Shown: positions 1 to 12,130 of the stretch, piece by piece
Numbering within the stretch: the stretch's first letter is position 1
How the letters are laid out: every line of letters starts with the position of its first letter
NCBI GenBank assembly: GCA_025506515.1
Contig: CM046452.1
Span: 40,333,518 to 40,397,517 of the forward strand
Origin: Flaveria trinervia
Lineage: Eukaryota; Streptophyta; Magnoliopsida; Asterales; Asteraceae
DNA length: 64,000 bases
Direction of reading: 5' to 3'
The notes under the pieces: generated by a model
What the model was told of the DNA's origin: nothing
The model's input: only the letters and a program-made list of their open reading frames with translations
The model's database searches: none
Program-made: the position numbers and the translations under genes

Positions 1-1565
1 GACGTGTATGCCAATGAGTATACAGTAAATGAGAGTAAGGCACAGGTAACTAATTAACTGTATGCGGTTATGGTCTAGTGTGTATGCAACCTAGTTCCCT
101 ATAACCAATGGCTCTGATACCAATCTGTCACACCCTCAAAATCCACTTGCGGAGTTTTACCGCGAGGCGTGTGAACAAACCAGGATCACAGTCAATAGTT
201 ACTCAGAACGACTCTATATGCCATAATTTAAACAAGATCAACCAAAATACAAACTTTAAACAATGCGGAAGCGTTTTGAAAACAACCCAAGGCATGAAAG
301 TATAACTATGGCAAAACAGGTGCCAACCCAAAAGAGTAAACCATAATTATTAAAATACTAAAATTGTCTTGAAGATCGTGACTTAGAATGCAGTGAACCA
401 TGCAGTGCTCCTATGGCAAGCAAGCTAATGACCTGAGAATAGCATACTAAAAATGTCAACACAATGGTTGGTGAGTTCAAGAGATATTCAAACATAAACA
501 GTTTAATAATAGCGATATAAAAGTAGTGCATTGTAACAGATAGCTAGTCCGTTAACAGTAAATATTATTTCATAGTGATTTCGCATTGAAGCTGACTGTG
601 TTACGTTGTTGCCTCCTGCCACGACTTAAAGGTCGTGACAATGTTCATAACAAATTGCACCCGTTGACCTCGAGTCACACAGGTGGGGCTCGTCAGACCC
701 AGTAGTACTACCCAAATTCCTGCTATTCAATATTAACAATTCGAAAGTGTGAGGACTTTTCCATGATATCAACACTATATAATATTATACACAACTTGAA
801 TATGTATAGCGTTTGTGATTTACCAGTATGCTATCTCCCCCAAAAAGATTAAATAAGAGTGGGGCATGAACTCACCTGATATGCGTATAGATAACTAGGG
901 TTTGACTTGGCAAACAGAATAGACAGACAACCTTCAGAGGTTACCTAGATCATATAAGTGCATGAGTACGTGTAATCAAGAACATGTGAAACCCTAAGTA
1001 CACTACAACCAAGGACTCAAGATTTCAAACAAAACAGACATGTTTGACCTAGTTGACCCGTTTGACCCGTTGGTGCCTTTATGTGTTGTAAAACTATTCA
1101 AGCAATCAAACACATATAACATACATGGTTATCATTCAAATAGATCATACGTATGCTATATCATCCAGGTGTAACACTTAGATCATCATACAACCAAGTA
1201 TCATACAGGTCATGCGAATCTAGAACATTAACATATCACTAGTTATAACACAACTAACATGTCACATAAAGATCAATCATTCACCACATGCCATGTGAAG
1301 CCACTCACGACTTCACATCCTAAACCCTACCAATCCTACTAAGTAGGGGCCTCAGATTCACACGCGTGTATGATGATCATAACCATATTCATTATCCATA
1401 TGCATTGCATTCAACAACATTCCAACAATCAATTGCCAGTCCCAAACATGATGTCCTACTACTAAACAACATCCAAATCATACATGATCATAAATGTCCA
1501 TATATCATTCATGATTATCCCAACATCACATACAACCAAATTATCATATGTTACATGTTTTTAAA
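1..1565 (-). mobile_element. Ty3/Gypsy (Tekay-like) element, 5' end only
   Basis: Read on the minus strand this is LTR, then PBS, then the first ~109 bases of the internal leader, running off the left edge. The PBS complement lies at 110-122 and the LTR starts at 126 with TGTCACACCC, the complement of a GGGTGTGACA terminus. The leader and LTR end resemble those of the right-hand element (61360-64000), including the phrase GGTAGTACTACTGGG seen near 700 (minus) and 63008 (plus). The outer LTR boundary is not resolved: plus-strand retroelement sequence begins somewhere after about 1565. No coding part is in view. The family is inferred from this similarity, not from protein domains. Confidence 0.6.
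110..122 (-). other. Primer binding site, initiator tRNA-Met
   Basis: The minus strand reads TGGTATCAGAGCC, the standard plant complement to the 3' end of initiator tRNA-Met. It lies three bases from the LTR terminus at 126, which fixes the orientation of this element. Confidence 0.85.
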
Positions 1566-1674
1566 TCAAGCATATCCAAACTACCAGAGAGATGAATATG
1601 ATGTTGCTCCCCTCCAACAGATCAAGACTCAGCTCACGATGATTCTTGATCTGTAGGATATAGTTAGGAGATTA

Positions 1675-2491
1675 ATGAATTACACTCCTGAAGAAGGAGA
1701 TATAATTCATAATCTCATAGACGAGCAACTTACTGAAATATTCAAACTTAATCCAGATGAGATCGTGAAAGACGCACCAACAGTCCAAGTGGAAAGTGAC
1801 GACGAGCTCAACGATGTTATTGAGATCGAGATAGAAGATGTCACGGACCAACACTATCCAGAGTACACTGACATTGAGGGTAATATCGTTCCCAATCTGG
1901 GAGACAACCTTGTCAGTGAAACTTTTGAGACTCTGGATAGAATGGAAGAAGAGTCTGATAAGAAAGAAGATACAGCCCAAGCCTCGGAAGCTAAAGTTAA
2001 TATCAGAAAGGCTGAGTGGGCTGCATGCTTTGAAGAAATACGAGCCCAACGCAGTGCTTCAACGTCAACTGTCTACACCAAGCTGTACAAAGTGAAAAGA
2101 CATCAGGTGTCAGGAAAAATCATAGCATCGGCATATTTTGAAGATCTCAACATTCAGGTTCCCACATGACCTGAAGACTCTTCCTGGATTTGAGCTAAAC
2201 AAGTTAACAAAGTTAAAATTGCTATATGCTGACCCACGGAAAATGTCAGGCTGGTTTGAGACTGCTCTAAAGACAGAGTACCACACCAGATGGGTCAACA
2301 TCAAACCTCAACAACAAACGAGGTATATCAGATGGTCTAATGTTGACGCCGTAACTAGTAAACCGAAAATAGTGCTGAAGTGGAGTCCTCCGCGCACAAT
2401 GTCTAAGATCCCTCTATGGGAAATGCCACAGGATTCACTCCATACTTCAAATAGTGGTACTATGATTGGAGGACAGGAGAGCCAGTCATAG
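1675..2491 (+). pseudogene. Unrecognised 3'-terminal ORF of an old LTR element (one frameshift)
   Basis: I do not recognise this protein. A 164-codon frame (1675-2169) has a very acidic first half rich in Glu, Asp and Ile, then a basic stretch. A second frame continues to 2491 after a +1 shift near 2160 and contains a Trp-rich segment (SGWFETALKTEYHTRW, then YIRWSN). About 250 bases downstream lies a polypurine tract followed by an LTR start (interrupted by the Copia insertion at 2758). This suggests the last ORF of an LTR element, in the place where some plant elements carry an extra or env-like ORF. No transmembrane segment or catalytic motif is visible. A host gene fragment is less likely given the PPT. 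Confidence 0.4.
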
Positions 2492-2744
2492 TTTGAATAA
2501 GAATGGTGTAATGGAAGCCATAGAGTGTTTGACCAATTGGCTTAAAACTTGTCTACAGATGTGTGTATACATTATACAAGTGGCCCTTATTCTATGACTC
2601 TCAAGATATTGTAAAAGCTCTACAACTTCAGAACATTTAAAGAGTTGTTTTGCTTTTGAGATACATGTCGGAGTCACTAGAAAAGAGAAGTACAAGAAGT
2701 TGAGGAATTATGAAGGATGTAAGACATTAGATGAAACTAGGTCC

Positions 2745-2753
2745 AAGGGGGAG
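2745..2753 (+). other. Polypurine tract of the older LTR element
   Basis: AAGGGGGAG followed by TT and then TG. With the nested Copia and one copy of its TSD removed, this tract abuts the LTR start TGTAGATACATG at 10897. It is the expected plus-strand primer site immediately upstream of a 3' LTR. Confidence 0.7.
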
Positions 2754-2757
2754 TTTG

Positions 2758-3729
2758 TGTTGAATTCGATCTGCCCAAGATACATATTAAATTGATGTGG
2801 CTAGTGTGATATGATCCAAGTCGGGTCATACCCAATACAGGCTAGACAAACACCTGCAATATTTATTTATTGATTGATCAGTTAAATAAATAACAACACC
2901 AAAGGGTTTAGAAAATTGTTTTCTAAAATAGATGCACTTGAGAAATTAATAAATAAGATGGGTTTATTTATTAATTCTGAGAGATTACTTTATAATTGTT
3001 ACTTAATGGTTAACTAACATTTATAAAATGAAACCATATAATGCATATAAGATGTTACAAATTAATTAACTTAAGTTTTAATTAATCATATGTTAATGCT
3101 AGTTGGGTGTACAAAATAATATGTAAATGTTACATATTATATTTTGTAATTCTTAAAAAACAAATGGTTTAATAAAACAAAAGGGATGCCACCCATGGTG
3201 GCAGCAAATGCTCGGCCCAAGGGCTGCCTTAGAGGCAGCCATCTCGCTTTAACAAATGAATTTGACACCACAAGCAACATACATGCAATCCTTTCATTTC
3301 TCTCAAGTGTGTGCAAAAGAAAAACCTTCTTTCTCTTTCTTTTTCACGAAAATTTTCAAGAAGAACGAGCTGGATTTTCTTTCAGCTTAAAAGGGTTTTA
3401 AGTGAAAGTTGGTGTTGCAAGATCCTAGCATCAAAGGTTCTTCGTTTGTGGCTTGGGGTACAACCTTCTTGAGATCTTCTAGTTTGAAGATTCAGCCACA
3501 AGTTCATCTTTTTCTGAACCACTTCGATTTCCAGCAGCTCCAAGGTTGTTATTTCACCGTCTTATGTTCTTTTCATTGTATGCACTTTCGTATATTGATC
3601 CATGGTTTGGGGTTGCTTCTTAAATAGGCTTAATAACCATTATTAACATGTTTTAAAACCTTTTTTTTTCGCTGCGTTTCTCATATATTAATGTTTTATG
3701 AGCTTTGATAAACTTGTTAAAACCCCACA
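2758..3729 (+). repeat. 5' LTR of the Copia element
   Basis: It matches 9926-10893 along its whole length. Most differences are single-base insertions or deletions in short runs, for example CCACCCATGG against CCACCCATTGG. It is followed by one base and a PBS. Confidence 0.93.
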
Positions 3730-3730
3730 A

Positions 3731-3744
3731 TGGCATCAAGAGCC
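3731..3744 (+). other. Primer binding site, degenerate tRNA-Met type
   Basis: TGGCATCAAGAGCC directly after the 5' LTR. It resembles the canonical TGGTATCAGAGCC with one substitution and one extra A. Confidence 0.65.
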
Positions 3745-5156
3745 ACTTATACGAATGCATACATGTATTTTCTTGCTTGTTCACGGTTTTGTGGTGTTTG
3801 ACACCACATACCCGTGAGTTAGAGGCTGTTTTGGTCACCCCTTTTGATGTTTTAAGATGCCTCTTTATGCATATAAGGATCTTTAAAACTTTTGATTGTT
3901 AGATGTTTGTTGTATGTTCTAAACCATTTGTTCTTGGTTATGTTGGCCAATAAATGGGCTATAAGGGGCTGCCAAAATCGTTTTTCTTGTTTTAGATATG
4001 TTGTTTGTGATTATGCATAACAAAGCCTAGACCTTGTGGATTGTTTGATTGGTTATCATGTTATATTCATTTGGTTATGTAAAAGTTTATTTTATGTTTC
4101 AAGTCTTGGTTTTGTAATTTATTTATTCATATGGTATGTAATAAATAGATTAGGAGTTTATCTTACTAGAAAAATGTATTAGGATGATATTTGTAAGGAT
4201 GCTCAAAATCAAGACTTGAAGAAAGGATGAACAAAGAGGATGCTTGAAGATGTGGATTCAAGTGGGAGTTTCTTTTGTCAACCATGTGTCATGTTCTTAA
4301 CCCTTAGGACAAGACCTTTTGACACACTTGTTTGGGCTAAACAAGTGTGCTCAATTTAGTATGCTTGTTATGCATATATGTATTGTTTGGTTATGCTTGT
4401 TGAATGCTTATGATGTTGTTTTGTTTTGGTTATTTGGATGTCATAACAAACCATCAACTAGAACAAGCTATTACAGAAATTGGTTCTCAAATCATTAAGC
4501 AAAATTAAATGGGTCTATAAAAGGAGTTAATGGTTTGCAAAATAAAATGGGTTTTATTTAAAAGAACCAAATGGATACCATATGGTTGAATGCATACAAT
4601 CATATAGTACATGGTCTTTTCTAATATAGTATTGTGAAATTAAAAATCCCTTTTGTGAAACAAGTTAAACACCATCCTTTTACACAACACTTAGGTTACT
4701 TGCAAACTCTTAGTGGGATAAAGGTCACCTAACCACTTTGAGGGAACTTGTAACTTGAGGTGATAATGCCATGTTTGTGGGATAAAGGTCACCTAACCAC
4801 TTATGTGGTAAACTCACACGTGTGTGTAAGTAGGACGACTTGATTTATAAAATATATTGAATGGATCACCTAAAATGTGTTTTATAAAAGGTGTTGATGG
4901 GGTAAACATGCCGTTATAAACATAAGATGTTCAAACGATCCCATACCATTAGAAGTTGCAATGGGTTGCAATTGTCTTTTTTACTACCTTGTTTATTTAA
5001 ATAATGGGATAAAGGTCACCTAACCAATATTTAAATATAACGTTGGATTCTAAAATTTTTTTTTATTAATAGTCTATGAGACGTAAAGGGTATTAATAAA
5101 TGAAATATATAATTATATCAACGATTACTAAAATGGAACTTTGTAAAATCTTGTAG
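3745..5156 (+). other. Untranslated leader with three copies of a 21-bp repeat
   Basis: A 1.4 kb AT-rich leader between PBS and gag with no supported ORF. The phrase GGGATAAAGGTCACCTAACC, followed by A, occurs at 4715-4735, 4779-4799 and 5006-5026, always in the same orientation. The spacing is irregular (64 then 227 bases), so it is a dispersed repeat, not a simple tandem array. Confidence 0.8.
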
Positions 5157-8100
5157 ATGGCCGACCACACCAACGCTAATAACGATGTACCAAACCAAAA
5201 CAACCAATCTCTTAGGGCGATCCTTCAAAGGGATCGTCTAACACCTAACAACTTCATGGATTGGTACCGCAACTTGAGATTGTTCTCAAGCAAGAAAAGC
5301 GGGCCTACATTCTTGATGATCCCATCCCGATGAACCTAACGAGGAAGATGTGGAGGCCTATAATGATTGGGTTAAATATGTGGAAGACTCCGTCCAAGTC
5401 TCTTGCTTAATGTTAGCAAGTATGACACCCGAACTCCAAAAGGAGTATGAGCTCCATGGAGCCTATGACATGATCACTCAGTTGCGGGAAACGTTCCAGC
5501 AGCAAGCTAGAGTGGAGCGCTTCGAAACGGTTCGAGCGCTTCATGCATGTCGGATGGAAGAATCCCAATCAGTTTCGTCTTATGTTCTTAAGATGAAAAG
5601 CACATCGACCGCCTTCAAAGGCTAAATTGTCCTGTCTCAAAGGAGTTGGCCACAGATTTGATCCTTAATGGACTATCTAAAAGGTTTGAGGCATTCGTCA
5701 TGAATTACAACATGAACGGATGGGACAAGAGCATAAATGAACTTCATTCTATGCTCAAATCAGCTGAGGCGGGAATGGGTAAAAGGGTTTTACCCGTTCT
5801 CACCATTAATGAAGGTGGGAGAAGAAAGAGGTCTCTACCCCCTCCTAAGGCAAATGTTGCAAAAGGAAAGGGGCACGTTGGAAGAAAGGGGAAGATGGTT
5901 GTTAGGGCGGAACCTCCGAAGCCCAAGGAAAAGAAGCAAAAGGTGCTGTAAACGACCCATGCTTCAAATGTGGTGAGATAGGGCATTGGATGAGAAATTG
6001 TCCAGTCTATCTCAAAGAGTTGAGAGAAAGGAGGGATGCAGGGCAAACCTCAGGTATAATTTACATGATACATGTTGAACTAAATGTTATTTCTTCTAAC
6101 ACATGGGTATTAGATACCGGATGTGGAACTCACATTTGCAATTTATTGCAGGGTTCAAAAGAAATGAGCATTATGCAAAAGGGGAAATAAGTCTATTCAT
6201 GGGCAATGGTGCAAAGGTTCACGTTGAAGCCCAAGGAGACTACATTTTGAAGCTTCCAAGTGGTTTGGAAGTCATTTTATATAATGTATTATATGCTCCT
6301 AGTTTGACTAGGAACATAATTTCTGTTTCCCGTTTAAGACAATATGATTATGATTTCAAGTTTGTTGACAATGATATTCATGTTTCTTTAAATCATATGT
6401 TTTATTTTAAGGCCATACCTTGTAATGGTATTTATGAATTGTTCATGAGAAACAACATATGATAGCTCAATATACCAAGCAACCACCAAAAGACTCAAAT
6501 TAGATTTGAATGATACCTACTTTGGCATTGCCGTCTTGGTCATATAAACAAGAAACGTATACAAACACTTCAAAAGAACGGTCTTTTAAAAACAAATGAA
6601 TATGATTCATTTGATAATGTGAATCTTGTTTACAAGGAAAAATGACTAAGGCACCCTTTAGTGGAACTAACGAAAGGGCAAAAGATTTATTAGGTATCAT
6701 ACATTCGGATGTATGTGGTCCTTTTAAGCCAATGACTAGGAACGGTGAAAGATACTTCATTACCTTTATCGACGATTATAGTCGCTATGGGTATGTGTAC
6801 TTATTAAGGCACAAAGATGAAGCTTTTGAAATGTTCAAAATCTTCAAGAATGAAGTAGAAAATCAACTCAACAGGTCAATTAAAATTCTCCGCACCGATA
6901 GAGGTGGCGAATACCTAAGTGATGTTTTCAAGATCATCTTAGGAGTTGTGGGATTGTCTCACAACTCACTCCACCTGGAACACCACAACATAATGGTGTG
7001 TCTGAGAGGAGGAATCGAACCTTATTGGATATGGTTCGATCTATGATGGCTAGAAGCACATTACCTCTATCATTTTGGGGTTTCGCTTTGCTCTCCGCAG
7101 CCGTATTCTGAATATGGCCCCAACCAAAAAGGTGGAAAAGACACCTTTTGAGATATGGCATGGAAGAGTTCCATCCCTATCGTACTTAAGGGTCTGGGGT
7201 TGTGAGGTTTATGTTAAGACTCCCACCCCAAACAAATTAGATGTCCGATCGACCAAGTGTATCTTTGTTGGATATCCTAGAGATCTATGGGATATTATTT
7301 CTATGATCCACTGGAACAAAAAGTGTTTGTTGCCAGAAAGGGTGAGTTCTTAGAAACTAAGTTCCTTATGGAAGGAACTAGCAGTAAAACAGTGGATCTT
7401 GAGGAGGATCAAGAAACACAGCCCGATGCACGTTTGGTTGAAACTAGCACTCAACGTGAGGATGTTGAGGATGATCAAGCGGTTGATCAATACACACAAA
7501 ACGTTCGCAGAAGTGGTAGTAGACTAGTAATCCACTGAAAGATACGGATATTTCATGGATGGATGTTATGTGGTGGATTCAGATGAACCAGCCACATATC
7601 ATGATGCAGTGTCCAATTGGATTGTGACAAATGGCTTGAGGCCATGAACGTTGAGATGCAATCCATGTATGACAATCAAGTTTGGGAACTTGTTGAGCCA
7701 CCTCATAATTCCAAAGTAGTTGGAAGTAAGTGGGTTTTCAAGAAGAAAACCGATATGCATGGAAACTTGGATACTTACAAAGCTAGACTTGTAGCAAAGG
7801 GTTTCACTCAAACTCAAGGGGTTGATTATGATGAGACCTTCTCACCTGTTGCAATGCTTAAGTCTATAAGGATATTTTTGCCATAGCAGCTCATTATGAT
7901 TATGAGATTTGGCAAATGGATGTCAAAACGCTTCCTAAATGGATATCTTGAGGAAGATGTCTATATGGTTCAGCCTGAAGGTTTTGTCGATCAAAATATC
8001 CTAATAAAGTATGCAAGTTAATGAAATCAATCTATGGATTGAAACAAGCATCAAGAAGTTGGAATCACCGTTTTGATGATGAAGTAAAAAAATTTGGCTT

Positions 8101-9219
8101 CATCAAAAACGCTGATGAGGCTTGCGTGTATAAGAAGGCTAGTGGGAGCACAATAACCTTCCTAGTATTATATGTTGATGACATACTACTGTTTGGAAAC
8201 GACATTCCAACCATGGAAGGTGTAAAAACCTGGCTTGGAAGTTGTTTTTCCATCAAGGATCTTGGTGAAGCCGCTATATTCTGGGAATAAAGATCTATAG
8301 GGATAGATCAAGACGGCTAATTGGTTTGAATCAAAGTGCATACATTGACAAAATCTTGAAAAGATTCAAGATGGAAAACTCTAAGAAAGGTACTGTACCT
8401 ATTCAGAGAGGGACAATATTGAGTACGACTCAATGTCCAAGCTCAAAGGAAGAGCAAAATAGAATGAAGGCAATCCCATATGCATCTGCTATAGGATCCA
8501 TCATGTATGCAATGATATGCACTAGACCAAACGTGTCATGCGCTTTAAGCATGACAAGTAGATACCAGCAAAATCCTAGTGATAGTCATTGGATGGCTGT
8601 CAAGAACATTCTGAAGTACCTAAGGAGGACTAAGGACATGTTCTTGATCTACGGGTCTGGTGAAGAGGAACTCGTTGTAAAAGGTTACACAATGCGAGTT
8701 TCCAAACCGATCGAGATGATTCACGATCTCAATCGGGGTACATCTTTATTCGAATGGGGGAGCTATTTCTTGGAAAAGCTCAAAGCAAGAAGTCGTAGCG
8801 TTGTCCACTACAGAGTCAGAATACGTCGCCGCTTCAATGGCAGCACAGGAAGCTGCATGGCTGAAGAAATTCATAGCCGATCTAGGGGTAGTCCTTCCAT
8901 TCAGGATCCCCTAGAGATCTTTTGTGACAACGAGGGTGTGATTGCTCAAATCAAGGAACCTCGTGCTTATCAAAAGACTCGGCACATTGAACGGAGATTC
9001 AAATACATAAGGGATGAAGTTGAAAAAGGAAAGATATGTATTCGCAAAGTCCACACTGATAAAAACGTTGCGGATCCACTCACAAAGCTCCTGAAAGGGC
9101 AAAGCATGAAGGTCATGTTTGTGCCATGGGACTTAGATATTCTAGTGACTGGGTTTGATGTTGTATTTTGTATTTGGATATTGGAACTAATGTTATTTAA
9201 CTTAATTGTATGGTTATAA
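5157..9219 (+). pseudogene. Copia gag-pol polyprotein, frameshifted
   Basis: The reading starts at ATG 5157 (MADHTNANND). Gag runs to about 5945 and contains the block QQARVERFETVRALHACRM. A CCHC zinc knuckle (CFKCGEIGHWMRNC) lies near 5958-6002 and the protease motif LDTGCGTHIC near 6109. The integrase core shows HSDVCGPF (about 6700) and TDRGGEYLS (about 6896). RT contains KARLVAKGFTQ (about 7780) and the active-site block LYVDDILLFGND (about 8168-8200). RNase H ends with TRHIERRFKYIRD and NVADPLTK (about 8976-9090). At least ten frame changes are needed, for example near 5290, 5625, 5950, 6190, 7015, 7350, 7886 and 8690. In the living element these would be cleaved into virus-like-particle proteins. 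Confidence 0.92.
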
Positions 9220-9925
9220 TTCATTTGTTCTTCTATTTTAGCATGTTTAAATCCGTGAATAAATGAATTATTCTCAAACGTCCGTAGTCGATCATACTTA
9301 TAGGAACAACCATGATTGTAAGACTATAATGAACTTGGATTGGTTGATATTCATATGGTATGAATATAGAGCAAAGGTTGCTACCAAAGGTTCATTGATG
9401 TCTATGGGATATAGATATTGGATTGACTCGCTCTCAATTATTTCTGCATGGAATCTTTCTGATTAGTCATAAGAGATTTTGAGTAAAGGCGAATATCATT
9501 GAATCCTCAGACCTGCGATACATATTGGGTCTTGATATTCACCAAGTGTTGTACTTTGACTTAGTTCTTTGCTGTCATGAAAATTGGTAGTACATAAGGC
9601 TGAGTTCATGTATGATATGAGGTGATTGTGAGAGACGTATGTAGTCAAGATGGAATTTGTTCCTCTTATTCGTTGAGAGTTAGATGTCTAAGGCTGTTAA
9701 AATTAAATCATCGGAGAATGACAATTAGTGTCTCTTGGATTTAATATGACATCTGTAACAAAAGGATAGATGATTGATTCACCTAAAACATTTTCAAGTA
9801 AGGTACTTGAAAGGGATGATGTTATTGAATGGCACTTAGTCATATACATTAGGGGTAGCAAACCGTTGCTAGGCGTCATTTGCTGCTTGCATCAATGTTC
9901 TATGAATCTTGTGCAAGTGGTAGAT

Positions 9926-10893
9926 TGTTGAATTCGATCTGCCCAAGATACATATTAAATTGATGTGGCTATTGTGATATGATCCAAGTCGGGTCATACC
10001 CAATAACAGGCTAGACAAACACCTGCAATATTTATTTATTGATTTGATCAGTTAAATAAATAACAACACCAAAGGGTTAGAAAATTGTTTTCTAAATAGA
10101 TGCACTTAAGAAATTAATAAATAAGATGGGTTTATTTATTAATTTTGAGAGATACTTTATAATTGTTACTTAATGGTTAATTAACATTTTAAAATGAAAC
10201 CATATAATTGCATATAAGATGTTACAAATTAATTAACTTAAGTTTAATTAATCATATGTTAATGCTAGTTGGGTGTACAAAATAATATGTAAATGACATA
10301 TTATATTTTGTAATTCTTATAAAAACAAATGGTTTAATAAAACAAAAGGGATGCCACCCATTGGTGGCAGCAAATGCTCGGCCCAAGGGCTGCCTTAGAG
10401 GCCAGCCATCTTGCTTTAACAAATGAATTTGACACCCACAAGCAACATACATGCAATCCTTTCATTTCTCTCAGTGTGTGCAAAAGAAAACCTCTTCTTC
10501 TTTCTTTTCACGAAAATTTTCAAGAAGAACAAGGCTGGATTTTCTTTCAGCTTTAAAAGGGTTTTAAGCTGAAAGTTGGTGTTGCAAGATCCTAGCATCA
10601 AAGGTTCTTCGTTTGTGGCTTGGGGTACAACCTTCTTGAGATCTTCTAGTTGAAGATTCAGCCACAAGTTCATCTTTTTCTGAAACACTTCGATTTCCAG
10701 CAGCTCCAAGGTTGTATTTCACCGTCTTATGTTCTTTTATTGTATGCACTTTCGTATATTGATCCATGGTTTGGGGTTGCTTCTTAACTAGGCTTAATAA
10801 CCATCTTATTAACATGTTTTAAAACCTTTTTTTTCGCTGCGTTTCTATATAATAATGTTTTATGAGCTTTGATAAACTTGTTAAAACCTCACA
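9926..10893 (+). repeat. 3' LTR of the Copia element
   Basis: Second LTR copy, 968 bases. Just upstream, AAGTGGTAG (9915-9923) sits where the polypurine tract should be, with one T interrupting it. The right-hand TSD GTTTG follows at 10894. Confidence 0.93.
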
Positions 10894-10896
10894 GTT

Positions 10897-11612
10897 TGTA
10901 GATACATGTGTCCCTAGTTTCTGAACTTATGTAATATTGTTGTATTGTCTTAACATATGTAATTGTATGGGTACTTAATGAAATACAATATGTGGTTATG
11001 CTTATATAATGTTGAATATTTCATTGGTTGGTATGTAAAACACTTATTGACTTACTATATAGGCTGTGGTTTGTGGTGTGTTGAATAATATCTAAATCAA
11101 TTAAGACTATGAAACATATTCAAACTTAATCATGTGAAGTTCTCATGCGATTAGCCCAATGCTAATGGACCATACGCATGAAAACTTCATGCTAATGAAC
11201 CAGTCGTACGAATGAACAGGAGACTGGATCAGTCGCATGATTGAAACATGAGATTGACTCAGTCGCATGACTGAACACTCAATCGTGCGAATGGATCAAC
11301 CGCATGACTCAATCGCACGACTGAACCATGCAAATGGTCTAGTCGCACGATTGAGAAACCTTAACCTATAAATACCACTTAAATCGTGGAAAAACGAGAC
11401 ACTTCGAATAATTTGATGCCTACATGTACCCCAGCCGTCCAGAGACCTCTAGTAACCTGTTCCAACTTCAAAGATCGTAGTAGATCGATTGCTAATCATT
11501 CTTAACATTTAGATTCAATCTTTGATTGATTCTACGTGCATTTTCACTCTTTGGATCGCCAATCAAATAGGATACTGCACCATTTGATTCGTCTAGTACA
11601 CGATCCCTAACA
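10897..11612 (+). repeat. LTR shared by two internal regions (PPT on left, PBS on right)
   Basis: Begins TGTAGATACATG and ends CCCTAACA. Before the Copia insertion it was preceded by a polypurine tract (2745-2753), and it is followed by a PBS (11615). It is therefore both a 3' LTR and a 5' LTR, as expected of tandem elements joined by recombination. Between about 11140 and 11350 it carries a degenerate array of motifs such as TCGCATGACTGA and CGTGCGAATGGA in both orientations. Confidence 0.75.
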
Positions 11613-11614
11613 AG

Positions 11615-11627
11615 TGGTATGAGAGCC
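11615..11627 (+). other. Primer binding site, tRNA-Met type
   Basis: TGGTATGAGAGCC two bases after the LTR end at 11612. It differs by one base from the canonical TGGTATCAGAGCC. About 280 bases of AT-rich leader without a supported ORF follow. Confidence 0.75.
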
Positions 11628-11904
11628 GGTTACTGCTGGAATGATCTAACAATCATTCTAGCAACCCGAGCTCTTGATTTCGAAATCAAATTTCAGATCT
11701 TGACGTTAAATCCACTTCGGTTCTTCTTGTTTTGCTCAGATTTGGTTACGTGTGTAGTTTCTATGTTAAATCGAACTCAAAACCATGTTCCAATCACCCC
11801 TGCGAATCTTATGATGTCTATGTTGGTTCGTTTCATGTAAAATTTGTAAGATTAGGGTTTTGGGTAGCCCTAGCGGCTGTAGATCTGAAAATCTATGTGC
11901 AGAC

Positions 11905-12130
11905 CCGTTCATGCGACTAGGTCATGCGAATGGACCACTCGTACGACTGGACCATGCGAATGGACCACTCGTACGACTGGACCATGCGAATGGACCATTC
12001 GTACAACTGGACCAGTCGTATGTTCAGTCGTGCGACTGGACCAGTCGTATGTTCAGTCGTGCGACTGGACCATCGTATGTTTAGTCGTGCGACTGGACCA
12101 GTCGTATGTTCAATCGCACGAATGAGCCAT
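11905..12130 (+). repeat. Tandem array of TGCGAMTGGA-type units in the leader
   Basis: Near-perfect ~28-bp units (ATGCGAATGGACCACTCGTA, then CGACTGGACC) repeat about three times. Units built on CAGTCGTGCGACTGGAC follow. Every unit contains CpG inside TGCGA or its complement. Because the period is not a multiple of three and the array is GC-richer than its surroundings, it opens all frames on both strands. Those frames are not genes. The same core occurs in the LTR immediately upstream. Confidence 0.9.

Larger units (their letters stand above)
2758..10893 (+). mobile_element. Complete but degenerate Ty1/Copia element
   Basis: An 8.1 kb element with two near-identical LTRs (2758-3729 and 9926-10893), starting TGTTGAATTCG and ending in CACA. 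It is flanked by a perfect 5-bp target duplication GTTTG (2753-2757 and 10894-10898). The order gag, protease, integrase, RT, RNase H identifies Copia. It inserted almost exactly at the start of an older LTR, splitting that LTR from its polypurine tract. The polyprotein is broken by many frameshifts, so the copy cannot be autonomous. There is no extra ORF after RNase H, unlike the SIRE-like copies elsewhere in this window. The lineage is not assigned. Confidence 0.95.

Noticed and set aside
1675..2491. Endogenous pararetrovirus movement or coat protein
   Set aside because: No movement-protein or CCHC coat motif can be recognised, and the adjacent PPT and LTR indicate an LTR retrotransposon.
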